DNA of 64,000 nucleotides from Haloprofundus halophilus (GCF_003439925.1 NZ_QQRR01000002.1:1-64000); one strand, 5' to 3'; shown: positions 1-8,458, counted from the stretch's first letter. The notes: generated by a model not told the origin, from the letters alone. Made by a program: numbers and translations.

Positions 1-122
1 TAAGGCGGCCACAGCGGTGAGGTAACACCCGTACCCATCCCGAACACGGAAGTTAAGCTCACCAGCGTGAACGCAACTACTGGAGTGCGCGAGCCTCTGG
101 AAACACGTTCTCGCCGCCTGCC
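1..122 (+). rRNA. rrf: 5S ribosomal RNA (5' base probably clipped)
   Basis: The first 122 bases match the archaeal 5S rRNA layout. The 5' aaggcggcc pairs with the 3' gccgcctgcc to form helix I, and the conserved cccgtacccatcccgaaca block and the tactggagtgcgcgagcctctgg block are present. The gene seems to begin at or one base before the left edge. A tRNA-Cys follows about 110 bases downstream, which is the usual end of a haloarchaeal 16S-tRNA-Ala-23S-5S-tRNA-Cys operon, so the rest of the operon should lie to the left. Confidence 0.93.
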
Positions 123-230
123 ACTCATACTTCATCCACCACCCGCAGAGCGACAGCACCGCTCCGCGGGCGTTTCTATTTCGAACCACATCGCTATCCT
201 TAAGCGGACGACGCCAATACACTCAGATGC

Positions 231-306
231 GCCAAGGTGGCAGAGTCCGGCCGAACGCAGCGGCCTGCAGAGCCGCCCATCGCCGGTTCAAATCCGGCCC
301 TTGGCT
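231..306 (+). tRNA. tRNA-Cys (GCA)
   Basis: The acceptor stem gccaagg pairs with ccttggc, followed by U as discriminator, which is typical for Cys. The anticodon loop ctgcaga carries GCA and the T arm is cgccggttcaaatccggc. A TATA-like ccttaagcgg sits about 28 bases upstream (198-207), so it may also be transcribed on its own as well as by read-through from the rRNA operon. Confidence 0.95.
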
Positions 307-617
307 TCTCATCGATTCGTCACAACGTCCACAGAAGCGACCGCGACTCGTACCGTCAGGTACCGTCGCCGGACCCGTTTTGGTCGCCCTCACTCGTGCT
401 CGACGTTATCCGGGACGTAGTCTGAACTGCAGCCGATCCGTCCACACCCAGTTCGAGAGAGATCTTCGAATGCTACTGTAGTCGGTTTCTGTCTGCCAAC
501 TCTCTAACCCCTCGAAGGGGTCGTGGGGGCCGCCGACGTGGGTCGGTCTCCGTCGGGACGTCCCGTTTGTCTCCGTGATGCTTCCGATTTATATCAGGTG
601 GTGCGGAATGGCCTGCT
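307..617. other. intergenic region, rrn operon to sensor kinase
   Basis: About 310 bases without a convincing gene. The reading frames here lack haloarchaeal codon bias. The only signal I see is the TATA box just before the kinase gene; the rest is featureless. Confidence 0.6.
587..595 (+). promoter_or_regulatory. TATA box of the LOV histidine kinase gene
   Basis: The sequence atttatatc is centred about 27 bases before the ATG at 618. That spacing places transcription start at or next to the start codon, as in leaderless haloarchaeal genes, and supports this start. Confidence 0.6.
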
Positions 618-2870
618 ATGACGACGCCTCCGCTGAGTGAACTGGTCCCGTTCGGCGCCGAAACCCGGCCGACGAGGGTCCTCCTCGTGGACGACGACGA
701 GGAGGCAGTCCAGACGTCGGCGGCGTTTCTCCGGCGGGAACTGGACAGCGTCGAGACGACGGCGCTCACCGACTCGACGGAGGTGCTCGAAGCGCTGCGA
801 CACGAGGAGTTCGACTGCCTCGTGAGCGATTTCGATATGCCGGGGGCGACCGGCCTCGAACTCCTGCACGAGATACGCGAAGCGGGTATCGAGACACCGT
901 TCGTCCTGTTCACCGGAAAGGGAAGCGAGGAGATCGCGAGCCAGGCGATAACCGCGGGCGTCGACGAGTACCTTCAGAAAGGCGGTCCGGAGGTGTATCC
1001 GGTGCTCGCCAATATGGTGGAGAACCTCGCCGAGAAACACCGGGCGGAAACGTTGGTCCAGCGTGCGTTCTTGGCGATCGAGTCGGCGGAGGAAGCCATC
1101 GGAATCGTCGACGAGAACGGCGTCTATCGGTATCTCAACGAGGCGTACGCCGCGGTGTACGACCACACTCGCGCCGAACTGATCGGTCGGCACTGGGACG
1201 TGTTGTACGACGAATCGGAGGCCCGGCGGTTTCACGACGAAATCCTCCCCGAACTCGAACGGCGGGGGACGTGGCGCGGAATCTCGACCGGGCTGACGAA
1301 AGAGGGAGCCCCGGTCCCCGAACGGCTCGTCCTCACACGGATGGACGACGGCGGACACGTCTGCATCGTTCGGGAACTCGCCCGCGACGGCGAACTGGAG
1401 GCGGAACTGGCGCTCAAGACCCGAGCCCTCGACGCGGCACATCTCGGTGTCGTCGTCACCGATGCCACCGCGGAAGACAACCCCATCGTCTGGATAAACG
1501 AGGGGTTCGAGAACCTGACTGGGTACGGCCGCCGGGAGACACTCGGCCGAAACTGTCGGTTCCTTCAGGGGGAAGCCACCGACCCGGAGACGGTAGCGGA
1601 GATCCGGCGGGCGATCGGCAGCGAGGAGGCGATTTCGACGGACCTCCTCAACTACGACGCGAGCGGTGACCCGTTCTGGAACCGGCTCCACGTGTTTCCC
1701 ATCGAGGACGGCCACGGGTCGGTCACGCATTTCGTCGGCTTTCAGGAGGACGTGACCGAGCAGAAGCGAAACGAGAGACTGCTGCGCGCGAGCACGATGC
1801 GGCTGGAAGCGCTGTTCGAGCACTCGCCGGACATGATCGCCATCCACGACGCCGACGGGACGATACGCGACGTCAACGAGCGAATCTGCGAGGAGCTGGG
1901 CTACACCGAAAGCGAACTCGTCGGGAGAGCGGTCTGGGAGATAGACGCGACCGCCGACTCCGAGCGTGCACGGCAGTTCTGGGCGGCGCTCCCGACGAAC
2001 ACGCCGCGCCGCTTCGAGGGGGCGCTGGAGCGACGAGACGGGACGACCGTCGCCGTCGAAGTCCATCTGATTCGCCTCGAGCTCGACGGCGAGGACCGAT
2101 TCGTGGCGATGGACCGAGATATCGGCGACCGGAAGGCCCGCGAAGCGGCGCTCGTCGAACAGAACGAGCGGCTCGACAAGTTCGCGAGCGTCGTCAGCCA
2201 CGACCTCCGAAACCCGCTGCAGGTCGCGCAGGGTCGACTCCAGCTCCTCGAAGAGGATTACGAGAGCGAACACATCCCGCACATCTCGCGCGCGCTCGAC
2301 CGGATGGAGGCGCTGATAGCGGATCTCCTCGCGCTCGCACACGGCGGCGAGGCCGCGATGGAACTCGAACGAATCCAGTTGTCGTCGCTCGTGCGGGCGT
2401 GTTGGGAGACGGTCGAGACGGCGGATGCGACGCTCGTCGTTGACGCCGACGGCCACGTCGAGGCGGACCGAGACCAGCTCCGGCAACTGTTCGAGAATCT
2501 GTTTCGGAACGCTGTGGAACACGGTTCCGCAGGCAGTCGGCCCGCGTCCGACGACGATGTCGAACACGGCTCGAACGACGGGTCCGAAGCGGCTGACGAC
2601 GATGCCGACCCGGTCACCGTGCGGGTCGGCCGAACGCCGACGGGCTTTTTCGTCGCCGACGACGGGCCCGGCATCCCCGAGGCGATGCGGGAGGAGGTGT
2701 TCGAGGCGGGCTACTCGACCGCGGCGGAGGGCACAGGGTTCGGACTCAACATCGTCGAGCAGGTTACGGAGGCTCACGGTTGGCGAATCGACGCCGTCGA
2801 GAGCGACAGCGGCGGTGCACGTTTCGAGATAACCGTCGCCGCCGACGGCACCAGCGACGCTCCCGAGTAG
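618..2870 (+). CDS. LOV/PAS sensor histidine kinase with N-terminal receiver domain
   Basis: 750 residues, predicted soluble. Order: response-regulator receiver (about 20-135; acidic DDD cluster, phospho-acceptor Asp71 in SDFDMP, late Lys in YLQKGG), PAS (about 150-260), a LOV-type PAS (about 270-390), another PAS (about 395-515), HisKA with His528 in SHDLRNPL, and HATPase with N box ENLFRNAVEHG and G boxes DDGPGIP and GTGFGLNIV. The second PAS has the flavin-binding signature GRNCRFLQG with Cys313, plus FWNRL and the late Gln in FVGFQEDVT, so it probably binds flavin and senses blue light (family knowledge). The ATP domain carries a low-complexity acidic insert. No transmembrane segment and no response regulator gene is adjacent, so the output partner is unknown. 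A TATA box at 587-595 fixes the start. Confidence 0.9.
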   Translation: MTTPPLSELVPFGAETRPTRVLLVDDDEEAVQTSAAFLRRELDSVETTALTDSTEVLEALRHEEFDCLVSDFDMPGATGLELLHEIREAGIETPFVLFTGKGSEEIASQAITAGVDEYLQKGGPEVYPVLANMVENLAEKHRAETLVQRAFLAIESAEEAIGIVDENGVYRYLNEAYAAVYDHTRAELIGRHWDVLYDESEARRFHDEILPELERRGTWRGISTGLTKEGAPVPERLVLTRMDDGGHVCIVRELARDGELEAELALKTRALDAAHLGVVVTDATAEDNPIVWINEGFENLTGYGRRETLGRNCRFLQGEATDPETVAEIRRAIGSEEAISTDLLNYDASGDPFWNRLHVFPIEDGHGSVTHFVGFQEDVTEQKRNERLLRASTMRLEALFEHSPDMIAIHDADGTIRDVNERICEELGYTESELVGRAVWEIDATADSERARQFWAALPTNTPRRFEGALERRDGTTVAVEVHLIRLELDGEDRFVAMDRDIGDRKAREAALVEQNERLDKFASVVSHDLRNPLQVAQGRLQLLEEDYESEHIPHISRALDRMEALIADLLALAHGGEAAMELERIQLSSLVRACWETVETADATLVVDADGHVEADRDQLRQLFENLFRNAVEHGSAGSRPASDDDVEHGSNDGSEAADDDADPVTVRVGRTPTGFFVADDGPGIPEAMREEVFEAGYSTAAEGTGFGLNIVEQVTEAHGWRIDAVESDSGGARFEITVAADGTSDAPE

Positions 2871-2956
2871 CGACCGTCGTCTCCGCGGGCACCGGCCCCG
2901 CGTTCGTCGATTCCTCTCGCGCCGACCACCGCGTTGCGGGTCCGCGAAAAGTAATT

Positions 2957-2964
2957 GTTATACC
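2957..2964 (+). promoter_or_regulatory. TATA box for gene at 2987
   Basis: The sequence gttatacc lies 26 bases before the ATG at 2987, with an A-rich gaaaa element just upstream that could serve as BRE. It supports the start at 2987 rather than the longer open frame that overlaps the kinase gene. Confidence 0.55.
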
Positions 2965-2986
2965 CCGTCTCTCCTTTGCCCAAACT

Positions 2987-3847
2987 ATGCAACGACGCGC
3001 CGCAGCCATCTCCGTCGCGTTCTTCTTGTTAGTCGGAGCGGCCTCCTACTCGCTCATTGCGACGGCCGAAGAACCGACGATACAGTTCGAGAACGCCGAA
3101 CACGAACTTCAGGAGGGTGACCAGTTCACCCAGGGAGGACAGCAGTACACCGTGACGTCGCTCGACGCGCAGGTCGAAGGCGGCGACCACGGCAGTCCGA
3201 CCACGCTCTCTCGCACCGGTGAAATCGCGTGGACGAACGACTCCGCACGCTACACACAGACCTGGGAGAACAACTCCTCGGTGTCGGTCTCCAACGAGAG
3301 CTACCGCGTTCTCATCCCCAACGACTCCGACCCCGACAGCCTCACGCTCCGTGAGGAACTGAACCGCACGGCGCTGCTGCAGGCGAACGAGTCCGTCGAC
3401 AACGAGATGGTCACGCGCGACGGCCAGCGGTACGTCGTCTACAACGACGGCAGCGGTAACCCGACGCTCGTCCCCGAAGACCAGTTCTTCCCGGAACCGG
3501 AGAGCACCCAGTACGACGAGGGTCAGCAGTTCGACTTCGAGGGTAACCAGACGACCGTCGAGAACATCACCGCCAGCGAGGCGACGCTGGCGTGGACCGC
3601 GCCGCAGAACAACACCGCCGCCCTCGAAGACCAGGCCAACGTGACCGTCGGCGACCAGCAGTACCTCGCCTACTTCCCGGAAAACGAGACCGTCTACCTC
3701 ACGCAGGACAGAGCGAGCTACCAGGCACAACAGCAGGAGATCGCGACGTACAACCGTCACCTGAAAGGACTGCAGGGCGTCACCATCCTCTCCGGAGCGC
3801 TCGTCGTCCTGCTCATCGGTTTGGCGTACCTCCCCTCGCGGTACTGA
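2987..3847 (+). CDS. exported membrane-anchored protein with two related extracellular repeats
   Basis: 286 residues. An N-terminal hydrophobic segment (about 7-25) and a C-terminal hydrophobic segment (about 262-280) ending in a short basic tail suggest an external domain held by one or two membrane helices. The external part is acidic and rich in Asn-x-Ser/Thr sequons, usual for haloarchaeal surface proteins. Two halves look related: each starts with an EGxQF...GxQ.TV pattern, then an AWT motif, then a segment ending in a YL/YR-rich strand. No catalytic motif was seen and I do not recognise the family. It probably acts at the cell surface; function unknown. Confidence 0.75.
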   Translation: MQRRAAAISVAFFLLVGAASYSLIATAEEPTIQFENAEHELQEGDQFTQGGQQYTVTSLDAQVEGGDHGSPTTLSRTGEIAWTNDSARYTQTWENNSSVSVSNESYRVLIPNDSDPDSLTLREELNRTALLQANESVDNEMVTRDGQRYVVYNDGSGNPTLVPEDQFFPEPESTQYDEGQQFDFEGNQTTVENITASEATLAWTAPQNNTAALEDQANVTVGDQQYLAYFPENETVYLTQDRASYQAQQQEIATYNRHLKGLQGVTILSGALVVLLIGLAYLPSRY

Positions 3848-3949
3848 AGCTCTCTCCCCGCGCGGAACCAGACGCAGTTCGGCCGCGTTCCCCTTCTTCC
3901 GACGCCACTTCGCGGCGATAGCCCGCCGCACGCTCGGCGACGCCCGGGC

Positions 3950-4840
3950 TCAGGTGTCGTCCCGCTGACGCACCGCGAGAACCGGAGCCGAGACGGTCCG
4001 GAGCACGCGTTCGGTCACGCTGCCGAGTAGATACCGTCGAACGCCGCTGCGGCCGTGCGTGCCCATCACCACGAGGTCGACGTTGTTCGAGGAGACGTAC
4101 TCGCCGATCTCCTCGTGGGGAACGCCGTGGACGACGGTGGCCTCGCCGTCGACGTCGGCGTCGCGGGCGCGTTCGACGACCGCGTCCGCACCCGTCTGCG
4201 CCTGTTCCTCGAGCCGTTCGACGAAGCCGCTGTCGACGCCGCCGGCGTTGAACAGACCGCCCGCCTCCACGAGATTCACCGCCGAGAGCGCGTGGAGCTC
4301 CGCGTCGAACGCGCGGGCGATGGCCACCGCGTGTTCGGTCGCCACCGCCGCACAGTCGCTGCCGTCGGTCGGGACGAGAATCCGCTCGTACGGCGAGGCG
4401 TCGTCGTCGCCGTGGACGGTCATCACCGGACAGTCGGCCAAGCGGACGACCCGCTCGGCGACGCTCCCGAGGAGATATCGCTGCAGGCCGCTGCGCCCGT
4501 GCGTACCCATCACCACCGCGTCGACGTCTCGTTCGTCGGCGTCGGCGAGAATCTCCTCGTGCGGCACGCCCGTCCGAATCGACGTTTCGACGGGCACCGC
4601 CGTCGACGCCGCTCGTTCGTCGGCGTCGTCGAGCGTACGCTCTCCGAACCGGCGGAGGCTGTCCTGTACGTTCTCGGCGTCGCGTTCGTCGGTCGAAACC
4701 GCGACTTCGTCCGGCTCGGCGTTGACGACGTAGAGCACGTGCACCGACGCGTCGGTCGCTTCCGCCAAGAGCAGTGCGTGGTCTACCGCCCGCGCCGCCG
4801 CCTCACTGCCGTCGGTCGGAACCAGTATCGTATCGTACAC
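3950..4840 (-). CDS. tandem universal stress protein (two UspA domains)
   Basis: 296 residues made of two UspA domains (about 1-145 and 150-292). Each begins with a strand ending in VPTDGS and ends with the ATP-binding signature G-x2-G-x9-G-S (MGTHGRSGLQRYLLGS and MGTHGRSGVRRYLLGS), so both domains should bind ATP. This is the most complete of five UspA genes in the window. It is transcribed alone on the minus strand and convergent with 2987-3847; the gene at 4881 diverges from it over only 40 bases, so the two may share a control region. Exact stress role is not deducible. Confidence 0.92.
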   Translation of the reverse strand: MYDTILVPTDGSEAAARAVDHALLLAEATDASVHVLYVVNAEPDEVAVSTDERDAENVQDSLRRFGERTLDDADERAASTAVPVETSIRTGVPHEEILADADERDVDAVVMGTHGRSGLQRYLLGSVAERVVRLADCPVMTVHGDDDASPYERILVPTDGSDCAAVATEHAVAIARAFDAELHALSAVNLVEAGGLFNAGGVDSGFVERLEEQAQTGADAVVERARDADVDGEATVVHGVPHEEIGEYVSSNNVDLVVMGTHGRSGVRRYLLGSVTERVLRTVSAPVLAVRQRDDT

Positions 4841-4880
4841 ACTCGAACACCACGGAGTGGTATGTCATAACTCGATATGA

Positions 4881-5285
4881 ATGGTTCCTGCGCCCGACGG
4901 TCGGATAGAAGTGCCTCGCGGTGCAACGGCGGGTGTGTCCGAACCCAACGACGACAACGAGACGCCGCCGGCCGCCGACGTCGACGATACGCCGACGGTT
5001 CGCTGTACGCGCTGCGACCGCACCTGGGACCTCGGTTACGAACTCGACGAGCTGAGCGTCGGCAACCAGTCGTTCGAGCAGTTCGCGCTCGACCACAGAC
5101 GCCACACCGGCCACTTCCCCGACGACGTGACGCCGTGGGTCGCCACCTGCCGACGGTGCCCCGACGGCGACCAGTTCCTCTCCGAACACCCCGCGCGTCG
5201 GTGGGCGGAGACCCACGCCCGACACACCGGCCACACCGTCTCGCTCGACTACGGTGACGAGCAGTCCATCGTCGAACCGGAGTGA
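4881..5285 (+). CDS. protein with two zinc-finger-like Cys2/His-rich repeats
   Basis: 134 residues from the ATG at 4881, or 116 from a GTG at 4935; the second is possible because residues 1-18 look unlike the rest. The body contains two copies of one pattern: CTRC or CRRC, about 20-30 residues, then RHTGH (HRRHTGH at about 69-75 and HARHTGH at about 114-120). Each copy provides two Cys and several His and could hold one zinc. I know no named family; it resembles small haloarchaeal zinc-finger proteins that bind nucleic acid or protein. It diverges from the UspA gene, so co-regulation is plausible but unproven. Confidence 0.7.
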   Translation: MVPAPDGRIEVPRGATAGVSEPNDDNETPPAADVDDTPTVRCTRCDRTWDLGYELDELSVGNQSFEQFALDHRRHTGHFPDDVTPWVATCRRCPDGDQFLSEHPARRWAETHARHTGHTVSLDYGDEQSIVEPE

Positions 5286-5348
5286 GGTCGGCGCGAGCGA
5301 CAGAGCGGGGCCGACACGAGCAACAGGGCAGGGTCGGTGCGAGCGCGG

Positions 5349-6602
5349 TCAGCGGCGGTACGACAGCGGTTCTCGCAGCCGCCAGACGTCCGTCTCCGGG
5401 TCGAGTCGGTGCGGTTCGGCCCCTCGTTCGGTGAGGATGCCAGCGTGGTACAGCATCGCCTTCAACTGGAACACCGTCGGCGAGTGAAAGACGTCCCCCT
5501 CCCGAAGCGCTTCGAGCCGGAGGTCGCCGTCCCCGTCCAACACCCGACTGCGAACGTCCCGGGTTCCCCGAACGAACAGTTCCACGGTGAACGTCGGGTG
5601 GAGGACGTGCAGCCACTCGACGAGGTCGACGAGCGACGGGTCGCGGACGCCGTCCTCGTGCATGGTCTGCAGTTCCTCGACCAACAGTTGGGTCGCCGGG
5701 TACGCCCAGACGACGCGTCTCGTCAACTGCCCCCACTCGGGGGCGAGGTCGCAGAACCGCGTTCTCGACCCGCGCCACTCTTCGAACGTCGACAGTGCGG
5801 CGTCGACCGAGTCGTATCGGCGCAGCGCGAACCGGACTACCTCCTCGCCGAGCGACGTGAGTTCGGTGCGGTCGGGACGCTCGTCAGTGAGTCCGAGGAA
5901 CGCCGCACCCCGCCGGGCGTCGGCCGTCGCTCCGACGACGCGCTTGGCGAGTAGTTCGTCGGCGACGCCGTCGTGGTACAGCGCGAGCGGAACGCCGAGA
6001 TAGTTCTTCGGGTGGTTGAGCCCGAACGACTTGTTCGCGACTCCCTGTGCCGTCGCCTGAAATCTGATGGCCGTCGCGTCGTCGGAGGTCCGGTTACCGA
6101 CGACGCGCGGAACCTCCAGCGGCTCGACCGCTCCCCCCGCGTCGACGCCGAGGACGCCGACGTTGAGTTCGCGGGCGAGCGTCCGCGCCGACTGCGAAAT
6201 CGCCCGAGCGGGCGCCGCGACGTACGCGGCGTTGGCCTCGTGGAGCCGGTCGTACGCCTGCACGACTCCGCGTTCGACGTCGACGGTGCCCGACCCGGTG
6301 TACCCCTTCGCTTCGACGGCGACGAGGGGCGGTTGGTCCCCGAACCGCTCGACAGCGAGTAGTTCCGACTCTAAGAGCCGGACGCCGACGAGGTCCGGGT
6401 AGCCCGACCCCACGCGAACGTGGTTGAACGGCGCGAGTTGTTCGCGTACCGTCGACGAAATCGGTTGGCCCGGGAGCCACTCCTCCATCGCGAACTGTGT
6501 GTCCACGACCGAGTAGGTGTCCGGCTGGTTCGCGTCGGGAAAGAGACGGCGTTTGGCGTGGGCGAGGACCTCCGGTTCCGAGAGCGGTGCCGCGCTGGCC
6601 AT
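5349..6602 (-). CDS. PD-(D/E)XK nuclease-like protein
   Basis: 417 residues, cytoplasmic. Residues 60-120 carry a motif set typical of the PD-(D/E)XK fold: Pro69-Asp70 in GSGYPDLVGV, then Glu97-x-Lys99 in LVAVEAKGY, then a helix with VVQAYDRL. This resembles restriction-like and transposon-type nucleases and some haloarchaeal proteins of unknown role. The C-terminal 250 residues are alpha/beta and unassigned; a helix-turn-helix-like DGVADELLAKRVVGATADARRG segment is followed by a region with many aromatic residues. It lies next to a tRNA-Arg with a dispersed palindrome between them. No methyltransferase or toxin partner is adjacent, so calling it a defence gene would be a guess. Confidence 0.65.
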   Translation of the reverse strand: MASAAPLSEPEVLAHAKRRLFPDANQPDTYSVVDTQFAMEEWLPGQPISSTVREQLAPFNHVRVGSGYPDLVGVRLLESELLAVERFGDQPPLVAVEAKGYTGSGTVDVERGVVQAYDRLHEANAAYVAAPARAISQSARTLARELNVGVLGVDAGGAVEPLEVPRVVGNRTSDDATAIRFQATAQGVANKSFGLNHPKNYLGVPLALYHDGVADELLAKRVVGATADARRGAAFLGLTDERPDRTELTSLGEEVVRFALRRYDSVDAALSTFEEWRGSRTRFCDLAPEWGQLTRRVVWAYPATQLLVEELQTMHEDGVRDPSLVDLVEWLHVLHPTFTVELFVRGTRDVRSRVLDGDGDLRLEALREGDVFHSPTVFQLKAMLYHAGILTERGAEPHRLDPETDVWRLREPLSYRR

Positions 6603-6767
6603 GAGCTGTCGTCTCCCGTGGATGGTATGAATGGATGGGGTTTTGTCGAAGATGCGGATTCTACAGGGTCGAACGGCCGCCGCCGAGCGCCGAGGGGTGA
6701 GAAGTCTCTAGACGGCGTTAGTCGACTGTCGATTTCGTTCCGTCGAAACGCCAAAAACGGACCCGAC

Positions 6768-6798
6768 GGGAGTGAGCAAACGCTTCGCGTTTGCGAAC
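6768..6798. repeat. 31-bp dispersed palindrome, copy 1
   Basis: Contains gcaaacgcttcgcgtttgc (6776-6794), an 8-bp stem with a ttc loop. The flanks make 31 bases that match, as reverse complement, the element at 38569-38599 at every position except the three loop bases. It lies between the PD-(D/E)XK gene and tRNA-Arg, downstream of the tRNA. Confidence 0.8.
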
Positions 6799-6834
6799 TA
6801 CGTCGGGGGAGCGAGACGAACGAAGTGAGTCGAG

Positions 6835-6907
6835 CGGACCCGACGGGATTTGAACCCGCGACATCTTGGTCCGGAACCAAGCACTCTGTCCACTGAGCTA
6901 CGGGCCC
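6835..6907 (-). tRNA. tRNA-Arg (CCG)
   Basis: Read on the minus strand the acceptor stem gggcccg pairs with cgggtcc (one G-U pair) and G is the discriminator. The anticodon stem cttgg/ccaag encloses ttccgga, giving CCG for Arg codon CGG. The T arm is gcgggttcaaatcccgt. A TATA-like ggttatagcc lies at about 6932-6941, near 30 bases upstream. Confidence 0.95.
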
Positions 6908-7018
6908 TCACCCCGACGTACACGATAACTGGCTATAACCGTTGTGACCTAAACTCGCCGGCGCTGCCGTCTCGAGAGCCGTCGTCAGAAGAGAAAAAAT
7001 CGAACAGTCGTCGACCGA

Positions 7019-7609
7019 TTACGGTGCAGTACCGGTTTCGATGGTGAAATCCGCACGCGGGTAAGCGACGCAGGTGAGCGTGTAGCCCTCGTCGAGTTCG
7101 CCCTCGTCGAGCATCTGCTGGTTGTCGTGGACGACGTAGTCCTCGGAGTTGCCGCCGGAGGTGATCTGACCCGCACAGGAGACGCACTGCCCCTGTCGGC
7201 AGGCGTACGGGAGGTCCCAACCCTCCTCTTCGCCGGATTCGAGGACGGTCTGGTTGTTCGGAATCTCGATGGTCGAACCCTCTTTGACGAACTCCACCTC
7301 GAAGTACTCGACTTCGTCCTCGGGGATGTCAGCGGGGCTCGAACTCTCTTCTTGGGCCTCGCCCTCTTCGAGTTCGCCCTCCTCGCCCGCTGCCGCGCCG
7401 CCGACGGCGACGGCGCTGCCGCCGCCGATAGAGCGGTTCATCGGTTCGGGGAAGTCGGTCTCGGGGACCGTCGACGCGCGCTGTTCGAGCACTTCCTGGG
7501 AGATGTCGGCGGTGGCCGTCCACCCCGTCCCCTTCGAGAAGTGCATCGCGACGGCCAGCGCCGTCAGCGCCGCGCCCAGTCCTACCGCCACTGGGTCGAT
7601 GAGAGACAT
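7019..7609 (-). CDS. membrane-anchored plant-type 2Fe-2S ferredoxin
   Basis: 196 residues from the ATG at 7609; a longer frame exists but its first 55 codons look non-coding. One N-terminal hydrophobic helix (about 7-23) should anchor it; an acidic, Glu-rich linker (about 75-100) leads to a 2Fe-2S domain. Cluster ligands are Cys137, Cys142, Cys145 (CRQGQCVSC) and Cys180, the plant-type C-x4-C-x2-C...C pattern. It probably carries single electrons at the membrane, as other haloarchaeal ferredoxins do with 2-oxoacid oxidoreductases or reductases; the partner is not encoded nearby. Minus-strand genes 7731 and 8042 lie upstream and may be co-transcribed. Confidence 0.88.
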   Translation of the reverse strand: MSLIDPVAVGLGAALTALAVAMHFSKGTGWTATADISQEVLEQRASTVPETDFPEPMNRSIGGGSAVAVGGAAAGEEGELEEGEAQEESSSPADIPEDEVEYFEVEFVKEGSTIEIPNNQTVLESGEEEGWDLPYACRQGQCVSCAGQITSGGNSEDYVVHDNQQMLDEGELDEGYTLTCVAYPRADFTIETGTAP

Positions 7610-7730
7610 ATCGGCGGCTACGGAGTGCGGGTTTACAACAGTTGTGATTCCGCCGATAGCCCGGCGGCGCGGCGGTCGGCGCTCGGAGCGTCGCCGGCGA
7701 ACCACCGGGAACTCCCGCTGAGCGCGTTCG

Positions 7731-7976
7731 CTACTCCAGCGGAATCCGCTTGAACTCCTCTTCGCTGCGGGCACGTAGCTTGTCGAATCGGCTTCGAGCG
7801 CTCACGCGCGTCTCGCCGAACGTCGCCCCGAGGAGCGCCCCGACGGCCCCGCCGGTGCTCGCGGCTTCCTTACCGAACAGTCCGCCGAGACCCGCACCGA
7901 TAGCCGCGCCGATAGCTGCGTATCGCGCCCGACTCAGCATCCGTCGAAAGTGAGCAGTCGCATCGTTTCTGTCCAT
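7731..7976 (-). CDS. small glycine-zipper membrane protein
   Basis: 81 residues from the ATG at 7976. The centre (about 18-58) is a run of Gly/Ala-rich zipper segments (IGAAIGAGLGGLFG, then GGAVGALLGATFG) and the ends are charged. Such glycine-zipper proteins insert in or associate with membranes. The family is unknown to me. It sits between the 2Fe-2S protein and another small membrane protein on the same strand. Confidence 0.65.
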   Translation of the reverse strand: MDRNDATAHFRRMLSRARYAAIGAAIGAGLGGLFGKEAASTGGAVGALLGATFGETRVSARSRFDKLRARSEEEFKRIPLE

Positions 7977-8041
7977 ACTCCCCGTACGCCGCGGAGTCAG
8001 ATAACGCTGTTCTCGGTTCCCCCGTCGAAACGTCGACGCAG

Positions 8042-8368
8042 TCAGGGCGTCTCTGTCGACGGGGGGACCGGCGAGACTGGCGGAACCGACGAGACTGGCG
8101 GGACCGGCGACTTCCGTCGTCGCGCAGTCGCAGTCCGACGGGCCTCGACCACTCGCCCGAGCAACTCGTTCGCGACCACCGGCGCAGCACCGATGAGACC
8201 TGCACCGAACGCCAGTCCGTACCAACTGAGCACCCCGCGCGGAGTCGTCTGCACCACGTAGAGCGCGGCGACTGCCGCCAGAAGCGTCGCCGCCGCGAGC
8301 GTCACGCCGCATCCGAGCAGAAGCACCGCTCTGCGGAGTTGTCTCCCCCGTCCGAGAACCGATGTCAT
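8042..8368 (-). CDS. small two-helix membrane protein with Pro/Val-rich tail
   Basis: 108 residues. Two hydrophobic helices (about 14-38 and 48-66) are followed by a basic segment ARRTATARRRK and a C-terminal tail of PVPP(V/S) repeats. It is not recognised. It is in a minus-strand run of small membrane-associated genes upstream of the 2Fe-2S protein. Confidence 0.6.
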   Translation of the reverse strand: MTSVLGRGRQLRRAVLLLGCGVTLAAATLLAAVAALYVVQTTPRGVLSWYGLAFGAGLIGAAPVVANELLGRVVEARRTATARRRKSPVPPVSSVPPVSPVPPSTETP

Positions 8369-8458
8369 ACTTGATTCCTCGCTTCTCAGTAGTACGCTCG
8401 CCGAGGGGATAGCGTCGTCCCCGCGGTCCGTGGGACGGACCGTCCGTCTCCGAGACGC

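Noticed and set aside
594-2777. 727-codon minus frame opposite the sensor kinase
   Set aside because: Antisense of a strongly supported kinase; Arg/Val-rich without domains.
6020-6060. Possible CRISPR-like short repeats anywhere in the window
   Set aside because: All repeats found are directly adjacent tandem units or palindromes; no repeats with regular unique spacers were seen.
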